Source: Saliniplasma sp051745305
GTDB lineage: Archaea > Thermoplasmatota > Thermoplasmata > Halarchaeoplasmatales > Halarchaeoplasmataceae
Direction of reading: 5' to 3'
Length of the DNA stretch: 38,710 bases
NCBI GenBank assembly: GCA_051745305.1
Contig: JBNJDY010000009.1
Span: 1 to 38,710, forward strand
This document shows, piece by piece, positions 1-7,975 of this stretch (the first letter of the stretch is position 1; each line of letters opens with the position of its first letter). The position numbers were made by a program, and so were the translations under genes. The notes beneath the pieces were generated by a model. That model saw only the letters and a list, made by a program, of their open reading frames with translations, did not search any database and was not told the DNA's origin.

Positions 1-2
1 TT

Positions 3-74
3 TTACTGATGATAGTTCTAGGTATCAACTTCATCGCGATAATTTTGAGAGAAAAATATAGACAGAGGTTTTAG
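3..74 (+). CDS. pstA: PstA, C-terminal end only (phosphate ABC transporter permease)
   Basis: The window opens inside this gene. The frame starting at base 3 reads a short hydrophobic stretch ending in a basic tail (LLMIVLGINFIAIILREKYR, then QRF and a TAG stop). This is the usual end of PstA: the last membrane helix with its IN-F-A motif followed by a positively charged cytoplasmic tail. PstA is one of the two membrane permeases of the high-affinity phosphate importer. It ends 2 bases before pstB, which supports the assignment. Only about 23 codons are visible, so the call leans on this position and on the tail motif. Confidence 0.75.
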   Translation, partial: LLMIVLGINFIAIILREKYRQRF

Positions 75-76
75 AT

Positions 77-889
77 ATGTTTGCAAAGATTCAAGAATTA
101 CTAGAGAAAGAAAGTTCATGCGAGCGCACAGATATGCCCGATAGGGTTAAGATGAAAGTTCAGAATTTTGATCTTTGGTACGATGATACTCAGGCTTTAA
201 AATCCGTAGATATGGATGTGGAGGAGAACAAGGTGACCGCGATAATAGGTCCTTCGGGCTGTGGAAAATCCACTCTTATAAGGAGTTTGAACAGGATGAA
301 CGATACCATCCCGTCTGTGAGAACTGAAGGCAAAGTTTGGTTGGACGGTTACAATATTTACGATGATGTTACAGATTGTGTCGATATCAGGAGAAAAGTA
401 GGAATGGTTTTTCAGAAACCGAATCCATTTCCATTCTCCATAGAAAATAACGTATTTTACGGATGTGATGTTAATGATATGGACGTGGATAAAGACAAAA
501 CCGTCAAAAGATGCTTAAAAGATGCAGCACTCTGGGATGAAGTCAAAGATCGGCTGGATGAAAATGCTCTATCACTTTCTGGAGGACAGCAGCAGCGGTT
601 GTGTATAGCTAGGGCGTTAGCGACGGAACCGGAAGTGATATTGATGGATGAACCGGCATCAGCTTTAGATCCCATCGCTACTGCAAAGATAGAAGATCTT
701 ATAGATGAATTAAAAAATAATTATACCGTTGTGATAGTTACACATAACATGCAGCAGGCCGCTAGAGTGAGTGATTACACCGCTTACATGTATTTAGGGG
801 AATTGATCGAGTTCGGTAAAACGACTCAAATATTTGAGAACCCTAAGAAAAAAAGTACTGAGAAATACATCACAGGAAGGTTCGGGTGA
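77..889 (+). CDS. pstB: PstB, phosphate ABC transporter ATPase
   Basis: This is the cytoplasmic ATPase that powers phosphate import through PstA/PstC. All ABC motifs are present: Walker A GPSGCGKST (residues 58-66), Q-loop Gln near 113 (VFQKPNPFP, a PstB-typical stretch), signature LSGGQQQ (167-173), Walker B VILMDEP (187-193) and the switch His at 223. Length 270 aa is normal to slightly long. There is an N-terminal extension of about 25 residues before the usual start of the fold; an AGAGG ribosome site at 64-68 supports the chosen ATG, although Met20 or Met26 could also serve. It follows pstA by 2 bases and precedes phoU by 6, so it sits in a pst operon whose upstream part lies outside the window. 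Confidence 0.97.
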   Translation: MFAKIQELLEKESSCERTDMPDRVKMKVQNFDLWYDDTQALKSVDMDVEENKVTAIIGPSGCGKSTLIRSLNRMNDTIPSVRTEGKVWLDGYNIYDDVTDCVDIRRKVGMVFQKPNPFPFSIENNVFYGCDVNDMDVDKDKTVKRCLKDAALWDEVKDRLDENALSLSGGQQQRLCIARALATEPEVILMDEPASALDPIATAKIEDLIDELKNNYTVVIVTHNMQQAARVSDYTAYMYLGELIEFGKTTQIFENPKKKSTEKYITGRFG

Positions 890-895
890 ATAAAT

Positions 896-1564
896 ATGAC
901 GCCAGATGAAATAAGGAAGTCTTATCATGTAGAACTCAAAGAACTGAAAAAAATGGTCGAAGAGATGGGAGACCTCTCATCTAAAGCCATCTCGAAAGCT
1001 ATTGAAAGTTTAGTTGATTTAGATGAAGAGAAAGTAAAACAAGTCCATGATCTAGATAATAAAATATATGCTTACGACAGGGCTATTGAGAAGAAAAGTC
1101 TTGATCTCATAGCTCTCCAGGCTCCTGTAGCTAAGGACTTGAGGATGATAGGTACTTCTCTGAAGATAATAACGGACTTGAACAGGATAGGTAGATACTC
1201 TCAGGATATAACAAAGGTTACGGAGAGGATGCTGGGAAAAAAACACATGAAGAAATTGGTCTCCATACCGCATATGGCTGACCTGACCATCGAGATGGTT
1301 GATATGGCAGTTGATTCTTTCGTAGAAGAGAACGAAGATTATCAGGAAGAAATATATGAAAAAGAGGAAATGGTAGATGCATTATATGATGAGATATTCA
1401 GGGAAGTTTTGACCTACATGATGGAGGATAAAGAGACCATAACGATGGGTACTCAATACGTACTCGTTATAAGATATTTAGAAAGGATAGCGGACCACGC
1501 CTGTAATATCGTGGACAGGGTGGTGTATATGGAAACTGGAGAAAGATTAGAGCCAAAAACTTAA
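896..1564 (+). CDS. phoU: PhoU, phosphate transport regulator
   Basis: The protein is 222 aa and built of two repeated three-helix PhoU domains. The first carries the motif LQAPVAKDLRMI followed by LNRIGRYSQDI (about residues 74-103), and the second the matching YLERIADHACNIVDRV near residue 200. These acidic clusters bind metals in known PhoU structures. In bacteria PhoU restrains Pst transport and signals phosphate status; in archaea the role is presumed similar, here without any visible two-component partner. The bases GGGTGA that end pstB act as its ribosome site, so translation is probably coupled to pstB. Confidence 0.95.
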   Translation: MTPDEIRKSYHVELKELKKMVEEMGDLSSKAISKAIESLVDLDEEKVKQVHDLDNKIYAYDRAIEKKSLDLIALQAPVAKDLRMIGTSLKIITDLNRIGRYSQDITKVTERMLGKKHMKKLVSIPHMADLTIEMVDMAVDSFVEENEDYQEEIYEKEEMVDALYDEIFREVLTYMMEDKETITMGTQYVLVIRYLERIADHACNIVDRVVYMETGERLEPKT

Positions 1565-1582
1565 AAAAATGGTGGAATCGAA

Positions 1583-2269
1583 ATGAAAGATATGAAAACA
1601 CTCTTGATATCGGATGTACACGGTAATTACGAAGCCTTAAAGAGTGTTATCGAAAAAGAAGACTACTCGATGATATACTGTATGGGTGATATCGTAGATT
1701 ACGGACCTTCTCCACAGGAGTGCGTGGATTGGATAAGGAAAGAAGCTGATATCGTTGTAAGAGGAAATCATGATAATGCGGTGGCTTTTGGAGTGGATTG
1801 TGGTTGTGGATACGAATTGAATGATCTCTCTCAAGATGTAAGGGAGATAACCATCGAGGATATTGATGAGGAGTCTCTAGAGTATCTTGGACGATTACCC
1901 ATAGATGTGGAAAATGCGGATCACTTTATCACACACGCATCGAAAGGTGATACGTTCAAGTATTTGAAACCGAACACAGATGAAAATGAGTTCAGTGTGT
2001 TCGACGAGATTGAACAAGATCTAGTTTTTCTAGGTCACACCCATATACAGATGGACCGTGAAATCGATGGTAAGAGATTCGTGAACCCCGGCAGTCTCGG
2101 TCAACCTAGGGATGGTGATAACAGGGCTGCATATGCAGTACTTGAAGATGAAGATATCAGGTTCGAAAGGATGAGTTATGATATCGAAACTGTAGTGGAG
2201 AAGATGGTTGAAAAAGATTACCCAGAAAGAGCCATTGATATATTGAGAGAGGGCCAAATAGTAGATTGA
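1583..2269 (+). CDS. Calcineurin-like metallophosphoesterase (YfcE/MJ0936 type)
   Basis: The five metallophosphoesterase motifs are visible in order: DVHGN (residues 11-15), GDIVDYGP (35-42), GNHD (61-64), a His at 118 (FITHAS), and GHTH (151-154), followed by NPGSLGQPRDGD. These bind two metal ions and cleave phosphomono- or diester bonds. Length (228 aa) fits the small YfcE/MJ0936 subfamily, whose members act on cyclic nucleotides or model phosphodiesters in vitro. A GGTGG ribosome site at 1571-1575 lies 7 bases before the ATG. It follows phoU by 18 bases, so it probably belongs to the pst operon and may release phosphate from an organic ester. The true substrate cannot be read from sequence. 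Confidence 0.9.
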   Translation: MKDMKTLLISDVHGNYEALKSVIEKEDYSMIYCMGDIVDYGPSPQECVDWIRKEADIVVRGNHDNAVAFGVDCGCGYELNDLSQDVREITIEDIDEESLEYLGRLPIDVENADHFITHASKGDTFKYLKPNTDENEFSVFDEIEQDLVFLGHTHIQMDREIDGKRFVNPGSLGQPRDGDNRAAYAVLEDEDIRFERMSYDIETVVEKMVEKDYPERAIDILREGQIVD

Positions 2270-2307
2270 TATCATATCCAAAAAAGCGGATTATCGAACA
2301 GATTATT

Positions 2308-2324
2308 CTATATACTGTATATAG
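2308..2324. promoter_or_regulatory. Perfect 17-bp palindrome, candidate operator of pit
   Basis: CTATATACTGTATATAG consists of two perfect 8-bp arms around a single T. It lies in the 125-bp gap between the metallophosphoesterase and pit, about 20 bp upstream of the TATA-like box of pit. Position and symmetry suit a dimeric repressor or activator. Being AT-rich, it could partly reflect base composition. Confidence 0.5.
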
Positions 2325-2344
2325 GTATTTAAACACTAAATAAT

Positions 2345-2352
2345 CTATATAA
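2345..2352 (+). promoter_or_regulatory. TATA-like box of pit
   Basis: CTATATAA is centred about 46 bp before the pit ATG. With the usual archaeal spacing, transcription would start near 2375 and leave a leader of about 20 nt. Confidence 0.45.
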
Positions 2353-2394
2353 GTTATTTTCAAATACATAGAGTTTTTAACTCATTTTGTTGAT

Positions 2395-3642
2395 ATGTTA
2401 GGGTACACGAATTATCAGTTCACACTCCTCGCTTTAGCCTTAGCCGCCGGTCTTTACATGGCATGGAATATCGGTGCTAATGATCTAGCCAATTCCATGT
2501 CGTCAGCAGTAGGGGCTAAGGCCATAACACACAAACAAGCAGTTGTCATCGCTTCGGTAATTGCTATTGCAGGGGCATTATTGGCTGGAGAACATGTAAC
2601 GAGCACGGTGCAGGTGGGTATATTTGATACTACCGCTATCGAGGATCCATACCGATTGGCAATCGGTGCATTAGCCGCGGTTACCGCAGCAGGACTTTGG
2701 ATAACGGTTGCTACTTGGAAATCATTACCGATATCAACATCTCATTCCATCGTAGGGGGTATGCTCGGGTTTGGATTACTAGCCGGAGGAGTCGGGATCA
2801 TATCATGGGGGACTTTAGGACGGATCATTTTAAGTTGGATAACTTCTCCCATCTTCGGAGCTATAGGAGCTTTTTTGATTTTTAAACTCATAGTGAGGGT
2901 CATTTTTGATTCCAAAACACCTTTTAAAACGGCTAAAAAGTTCGTTCCTTATTTCTTAGGAGTTACTATTTTTATCATATCATTATCTTTACTTTATAAT
3001 ACTTCACTATCACTTCGTATATTTGGTGAAAAGTTAAGTCTCTTAAAAGCTCTTTTTTATTCTATATTTCCAGCGGTTGGGATAGGTTATTTCGGTAAAT
3101 ATCCCGTTTTATCGGGTGTTGAAAGTAGTGATGGTATAGAAGGTGTAGAAGATGTGTTCCGAAGGCTTCAGATACTAACTTCGTGTTACGTAGCTTTCTC
3201 CTTTGGAGCCAACAATGTGGGGAACGCGATAGGACCCGTAGTACTGGTTTTACAATCTATAGTTGGAACCGGGCTACCATATTTTTTAAGTAATGAGATA
3301 TTACTGCTGTTTGGAGGCGTTGGTTTAGCAGTAGGTATTTCAACATGGGGTTATAAAGTTATACAGACGGTTGGATTCAATTTGACTGCTTTAACGAATA
3401 CCAGAGGTTTCTCTGTAGATTTCGGGGCAGCTACTGTTATGCTTGTTGCAGCGATGATGGGTATGCCCATATCTACGAGTCATACCGTAGTCGGTTCGGT
3501 ACTAGGTGTGGGCTTAGCAAGGGGTGTTGAAGCGATAGATTTATCTGTAATCAGGAGGATAATTATATCATGGCTGATAACGGTACCAATAGCAGCCTTG
3601 ACCTCCGTAGGAATTTATTTGGGAGTAATGTGGATTATATGA
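2395..3642 (+). CDS. pit: PiT-family inorganic phosphate permease
   Basis: This is an integral membrane phosphate:cation symporter of 415 aa. Both halves of the PiT inverted repeat show the family signatures: GANDLANSM (residues 27-35) with STSHSIVGG downstream, then FGANNVGNAIGP in the second half with STSHTVVGSVLG near residue 360. About 10-11 hydrophobic segments can be read. It gives lower-affinity, constitutive-type uptake beside the ATP-driven Pst system. It starts a new transcription unit with its own TATA-like box and palindrome, and is followed after 19 bases by its usual DUF47 partner. Confidence 0.96.
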   Translation: MLGYTNYQFTLLALALAAGLYMAWNIGANDLANSMSSAVGAKAITHKQAVVIASVIAIAGALLAGEHVTSTVQVGIFDTTAIEDPYRLAIGALAAVTAAGLWITVATWKSLPISTSHSIVGGMLGFGLLAGGVGIISWGTLGRIILSWITSPIFGAIGAFLIFKLIVRVIFDSKTPFKTAKKFVPYFLGVTIFIISLSLLYNTSLSLRIFGEKLSLLKALFYSIFPAVGIGYFGKYPVLSGVESSDGIEGVEDVFRRLQILTSCYVAFSFGANNVGNAIGPVVLVLQSIVGTGLPYFLSNEILLLFGGVGLAVGISTWGYKVIQTVGFNLTALTNTRGFSVDFGAATVMLVAAMMGMPISTSHTVVGSVLGVGLARGVEAIDLSVIRRIIISWLITVPIAALTSVGIYLGVMWII

Positions 3643-3661
3643 GTAGATAGAGGTAGATAAC

Positions 3662-4348
3662 ATGACTGCGAAATTTAGAAGAGCGAGTCTTGAAGGGACG
3701 TTTTACAAATCACCCTTTGGAGGGTTGAGTAAACATTCTGAGATCACGAAACATGGGATAAATGAGTTAAAGAAAGGTATCAAACTCTATGTGAGAGGTG
3801 ACTTTGAAGAAGCTCATAAGCGATTTAAAAAGCTATCTAAAATAGAACATGAAGCCGATATAGTGAAGATGAAAACATGGGAGAATCTTCCACATTCGAT
3901 TTTCATGCCGGTGAAGAGGGATGATTTCATGGCACTTTTAAAGGAGGCGGATTCGATCATAGATAATGCGGAAGACGTAGGAGTGCTTTTACCCATGAGA
4001 GAGGAACAGATACCCGAACCTGTTCAGCAAGGTTTCCGTGAATTTGCAGATAAAATTTTCAACACTGCAAAAAAATATGAGGAGATAATGAGCACATTCA
4101 AAGATGTATTAGATTCATCCTTCAGCGGTAAATCTAAAGACAGGATCCGAGAGTTACATGAAGATATCTGTCAGCTAGAGTATGAAGCAGACGTGCTTGA
4201 GGAAAGGATCTCTAAAATACTATTTAATATGGATGAAAGACCACTGACTGCTATACATCTGCTTAAAGTTCTAGATAGAATGGATTCTATAGCAGATCAT
4301 GCAGAGAATGTGGCTGACAAACTTGTAGCAGTATTAGAGACCCGCTGA
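3662..4348 (+). CDS. DUF47/PhoU-like Pit accessory protein
   Basis: This 228-aa, all-helical protein belongs to the TIGR00153/DUF47 family, distant relatives of PhoU. The family features seen are the N-terminal FYKSPFGGLSKHSEI region, AHKRFKKLSKIEHEAD (near 60), MPVKRDDFMALLKEAD (near 85) and a C-terminal LDRMDSIADHAENVADK. Genes of this family very often lie beside pit, as here, and are thought to modulate the permease. An AGAGG ribosome site lies just before the ATG. It is almost certainly in the same transcript as pit. Confidence 0.93.
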   Translation: MTAKFRRASLEGTFYKSPFGGLSKHSEITKHGINELKKGIKLYVRGDFEEAHKRFKKLSKIEHEADIVKMKTWENLPHSIFMPVKRDDFMALLKEADSIIDNAEDVGVLLPMREEQIPEPVQQGFREFADKIFNTAKKYEEIMSTFKDVLDSSFSGKSKDRIRELHEDICQLEYEADVLEERISKILFNMDERPLTAIHLLKVLDRMDSIADHAENVADKLVAVLETR

Positions 4349-4415
4349 TTCCAATCTATATATATTAATCAAAACTATATCTTAAGCCTGATATATGTAA
4401 ATATTTTCAGTAATG

Positions 4416-4424
4416 CCTAAATAG
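4416..4424 (+). promoter_or_regulatory. TATA-like box for a leaderless transcript of the AbrB-PhoU gene
   Basis: CCTAAATAG is centred about 26 bp before the ATG at 4446, which would place the transcription start at the start codon. No ribosome site is visible before this ATG. Confidence 0.4.
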
Positions 4425-4445
4425 TCTATTCTCTTTTTCCCTACC

Positions 4446-5444
4446 ATGCCCGAATCTAGAAAGGTACAAAAGACCGGCGGTTCGACGTTCATAGTATCCT
4501 TACCCAAGTCATGGGTTAGAGAAAAGGAAATAGAAGCAGGTGATTCTCTTATATTAGCGCCCCAAGATGATGGTTCCATCGTGGTGAGTTCTGAAAGAGA
4601 GTACGAAAAGAAAGCGAATGTCAAAGAACTGAATATCCACGAAGAGAAACCGAGTTCTTTGATCCGCTCTTTGATAGGGATATATATGGCCGGATTTCTG
4701 AAGATTGAGTTAAAAGATAAATCCGGTATCAAACCCGAATTAAGAAATGCTATCATGAATTTTACACGGATGGTCATAGGTCCAGAGATAATTGAAGAAT
4801 CAGAAACTAGGATCATCTTGAAGGATCTTATCGATCCGTCCGAGTTCTCCCAGAGGAAAGGCTTGAGGCGTATGTATTTGATCGTGAAGAAAATGCACGA
4901 AGATGCCATCGAGGCCTTTCGAAATAAAGATAAAGTTCTAGCGAGAGAGATCATGGAAAGGGATTCAGACGCTGATAGATTGTACTGGATGATCACCAAA
5001 CATTACAACATGCTCATGAGCAATCCTAGGCTGCTTGAAAGTTTGAAGATATCTAGGAATCGAAGTCTGAGTTACATGCTAGTTTCAAGAGCTATGGAAA
5101 GGATCGGGGATCACGCTGCTAGAGTTGCTGAGAACACTATGAATCTTTCAGGAGGATTCAATGGGAAGTTGAAGAAAAGGATAATAGAAAAAAGTGAATT
5201 GGCAATAGAGATTCTGGAAAAATCCGTAGAGTCATTTTTCAAGGAAGACCTTAAAGGATCAAACCGAGCTATCGATATGAGGAAAAGATTGGAAGAGCTC
5301 AATGAGGAATTGATGAAGGACGTCAAAGAGGAAAAGAAAGAATACGTTCCACCTCTTTCATATATCATCGAGAGTATATCTAGGACAGGGTCATATGCGA
5401 CAGACATCTCGGAGATCAGTATAAATTATATCATGTCCGAATAG
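4446..5444 (+). CDS. AbrB-PhoU fusion, archaeal phosphate uptake regulator
   Basis: The N-terminal 50 or so residues form an AbrB/SpoVT swapped-hairpin DNA-binding domain (KVQKTGGSTFIVSLPKSWV, then DSLILAPQDDGSIVV). The remaining part, about residues 125-330, is PhoU-like, with SRAMERIGDHAARVAENTM and a second repeat ending in TGSYATDISEISINYI. At 332 aa it matches the archaeal PhoU-with-AbrB family annotated as phosphate uptake regulator. The fusion of a DNA-binding and a phosphate-sensing domain suggests a transcription factor for the neighbouring genes; that is inference. It has its own promoter-like box and ends 19 bases from the convergent glycan cluster. Confidence 0.9.
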   Translation: MPESRKVQKTGGSTFIVSLPKSWVREKEIEAGDSLILAPQDDGSIVVSSEREYEKKANVKELNIHEEKPSSLIRSLIGIYMAGFLKIELKDKSGIKPELRNAIMNFTRMVIGPEIIEESETRIILKDLIDPSEFSQRKGLRRMYLIVKKMHEDAIEAFRNKDKVLAREIMERDSDADRLYWMITKHYNMLMSNPRLLESLKISRNRSLSYMLVSRAMERIGDHAARVAENTMNLSGGFNGKLKKRIIEKSELAIEILEKSVESFFKEDLKGSNRAIDMRKRLEELNEELMKDVKEEKKEYVPPLSYIIESISRTGSYATDISEISINYIMSE

Positions 5445-5463
5445 GTAAATCAAATCATGATCA

Positions 5464-7932
5464 TCAATTTCGCTGTGAAAATATCTTATCGAAGACGGTC
5501 CTGCCTTTGCGGATATTATCTAATCTAGTTTCAATAACCTTCTTCTCACTGGGATATTTTTCAAGTAGTTTACGTAGTTTTTTGATGACTTCTAGTTTAT
5601 TGAGTCCTTCTCTTGCATATATATGATACTCGACTTGTTCAAAATCTTTCAAAAGCTCTTCATATTTTACAGCCCAACCTAAGACAAGTGCTGGAATTTT
5701 ATTCTTATAAGCGTGGATAATAGAGTGGTACCGAGAGCCGATTATGAAATCAAACTTGGAAATCACATCTTCAAGTTCCACAGCGTTCAATTCTTCAGAT
5801 ATCCATATAACCTCGTCATTCTCCGAAAAAGAGTCTTTAATTTTCATACATATCTCAAAGTCTTCAGGTGAATGTCTGATAATGTACACTCTTTTCCCGT
5901 AACTTAGTAACTCTCTGATCATCATTTTGTAAACTGAATATATCTTATCAGGGTCACTGTTCTCCATGATCTTTGAATTAGGGACCAAAGCCACCGATCC
6001 ATCGGGAATTTCGAAATACTTCAATTCCATATTTGAAAATATGTTATCCGTTTCGTATCCTTGATTCATCAAAACTATATCCCTAGCATGTTCGACATTT
6101 TCTTGAGTGAATTTTTTCACAGATTTTACACCATTTTTCTCTCTCGGGAATATCTTTTCAGGATATTTTAGATATCTTTTCATCATCGGGTAAAGTATCA
6201 TTTTTACAGAAAATGGGTATTCGAAGGGACCTATAGATTGGGGTAATATGTAAAATGGAATATCGTATCTTTTAGCAACCATTATATTGAGTAGATAGTC
6301 ATACTCTTTGATCGGCAGGAGCATATCAGGATCTCCCATCTGAGATGAAAGTGCATAACCGCTTATATCTACGATAAGAAACGCATCTTCAAAGATTTTC
6401 TGGATCCCTTGGTAATATTTTAGATACGGGGATTCCTCACCCGTAAAAGTTTTACCAGCACTCAGCAGATTGACCCTTGTAAGGACGTCCCAGGGCATGA
6501 TCTCGAAATTGTATTTTTGTTTCTCAAGTTCATCCCTGTCGAAATCTCTAGATTTGAAAAGATATACGTTCTTTTCAGGGAATCTTCTTTTGACCTGATC
6601 AACTACCGTGAACGTCATCGCCTGGGCGCCTTTATTGAACAGGTTACCACCCAATATAATCACATTTTTTTTATCATGTGGATTTTTCTTTCTACGAGTG
6701 AATGTATCTATAACAACATACTTTCCGATGGTCCAGGCTGATTTCGCCATAAGTTTGTAGGTTTTAAAATCAGGGCTTTCTGCAGTTCGTTCTATCTTTC
6801 TAAACTCACTTTCCCTACCCAACTTGATCTGCTTTCTAACTTTGGTAAGTTCTTTTTTAACTTCATTTGAACTAGATTCACCCTTCAGGACTCTTCTGAA
6901 CTCCAGGTTCTTCTTTTTTAAAGATATGTTTTGAGAACGCTGGATAGACCCCATGCTAACTTTTTCCCACTCAAAATGATCTTTATACGATTCCCACACA
7001 TCCTTTCCTTTCTCTGTTCTGATTATGATATTCGATCTGCCGGGATGATCCTTCCCTTCGATATAACAATCGCCGAAAGAGATGTCAGCTTCTCTACCTA
7101 GCTTGTCCAAACAGTAAAGACATCTCTCTAGTTGAAAGTAGTCTTTTACATGGGTTCTTTCACTTCTATCTACGATCAACTCTCTACCAGAGTCAAAATA
7201 AATTTTAACATCGCCGGGCCAACCGTTCTTTTCCTTGTTTCTATAATCCAATCTCACGATATTCTCTTCTTTTTTAGCAAATCTATACTCGAAATATTTT
7301 AGAAGGTTAAAATTCAAGGTTTTGTCGCAGAACAGTCCAAAAAATAAAAGATCCTCGTCATCTATGTTTTTTTCTCTAATATAGTTCTTTATACCGGTTA
7401 TCTGGCAGGGTGTTCCAACGATGATATAGTTTGGTGATTGGTGTTCCTCTAAAGTTTTGATTATATTGAATACAGAGGCCGGGACGTACTTGGATTTAGA
7501 AGCCGCTTTAACATCATCTTTATTCTTTGCTAAAGTGAGTCTAGCCGGCGTACTAGAAAATTTATGGAAGTTCAATACGAAAGCGCCGTCATATTCATCA
7601 TCTTCCAACAATTTGAGGATCAATTGTGTGATCGTACCTCCGCTCGTAGATTCATACAGGATCCCCGGATCTTTAGTGAATGCTGAATAAGTTTCTATGT
7701 ATCTTCCAGTGAGTGCCTTTTCAAAATCTTTACTAAATTTTTTTGACCCTGGTACTTTTCCTGGACAAAGTTTTAAACAGAGTCCACAATCGATGCATTT
7801 ATCTTCATCTATCTTAGGTAAAAATTGGCCTGAGTCGTACTCCATACACACTGCTCCTACTGGACAAACTGCATCACATATCTCGCAGGAGAGACAAAGA
7901 TTTGATTTACGTATATTCTCCACATACATCAT
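5464..7932 (-). CDS. Ferredoxin/FrhB-like/polysaccharide pyruvyltransferase fusion
   Basis: This 822-aa protein has three parts. Residues 13-57 hold two [4Fe-4S] ferredoxin motifs (C13, C16, C19, C23; C46, C49, C52, C56). Residues of about 75-345 match the F420 hydrogenase/dehydrogenase beta-subunit (FrhB) family, with the typical CLYCLDKLGREADISFGD segment. From about 420 to 790 it matches the polysaccharide pyruvyltransferase family (NLFNKGAQAMTF near the start, SRYHSIIHAYKNKIPALVLG near the end). FrhB-like and pyruvyltransferase genes are often neighbours in glycan clusters; here they are one chain. A GGTGA ribosome site precedes two adjacent ATGs. It is the last gene of the glycan operon. 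The reaction is unknown: perhaps a flavin-dependent redox step tied to pyruvyl transfer. Confidence 0.87.
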   Translation of the reverse strand: MMYVENIRKSNLCLSCEICDAVCPVGAVCMEYDSGQFLPKIDEDKCIDCGLCLKLCPGKVPGSKKFSKDFEKALTGRYIETYSAFTKDPGILYESTSGGTITQLILKLLEDDEYDGAFVLNFHKFSSTPARLTLAKNKDDVKAASKSKYVPASVFNIIKTLEEHQSPNYIIVGTPCQITGIKNYIREKNIDDEDLLFFGLFCDKTLNFNLLKYFEYRFAKKEENIVRLDYRNKEKNGWPGDVKIYFDSGRELIVDRSERTHVKDYFQLERCLYCLDKLGREADISFGDCYIEGKDHPGRSNIIIRTEKGKDVWESYKDHFEWEKVSMGSIQRSQNISLKKKNLEFRRVLKGESSSNEVKKELTKVRKQIKLGRESEFRKIERTAESPDFKTYKLMAKSAWTIGKYVVIDTFTRRKKNPHDKKNVIILGGNLFNKGAQAMTFTVVDQVKRRFPEKNVYLFKSRDFDRDELEKQKYNFEIMPWDVLTRVNLLSAGKTFTGEESPYLKYYQGIQKIFEDAFLIVDISGYALSSQMGDPDMLLPIKEYDYLLNIMVAKRYDIPFYILPQSIGPFEYPFSVKMILYPMMKRYLKYPEKIFPREKNGVKSVKKFTQENVEHARDIVLMNQGYETDNIFSNMELKYFEIPDGSVALVPNSKIMENSDPDKIYSVYKMMIRELLSYGKRVYIIRHSPEDFEICMKIKDSFSENDEVIWISEELNAVELEDVISKFDFIIGSRYHSIIHAYKNKIPALVLGWAVKYEELLKDFEQVEYHIYAREGLNKLEVIKKLRKLLEKYPSEKKVIETRLDNIRKGRTVFDKIFSQRN

Positions 7933-7975
7933 GTTTCACCGAATCTCAGGACACCATCTTCTGTTATACATTTGA

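Noticed and set aside
4382..4999. Open frame of 205 codons on the minus strand over the AbrB-PhoU gene
   Set aside because: It is a shadow of a recognised gene on the other strand and has no family motifs or ribosome site.
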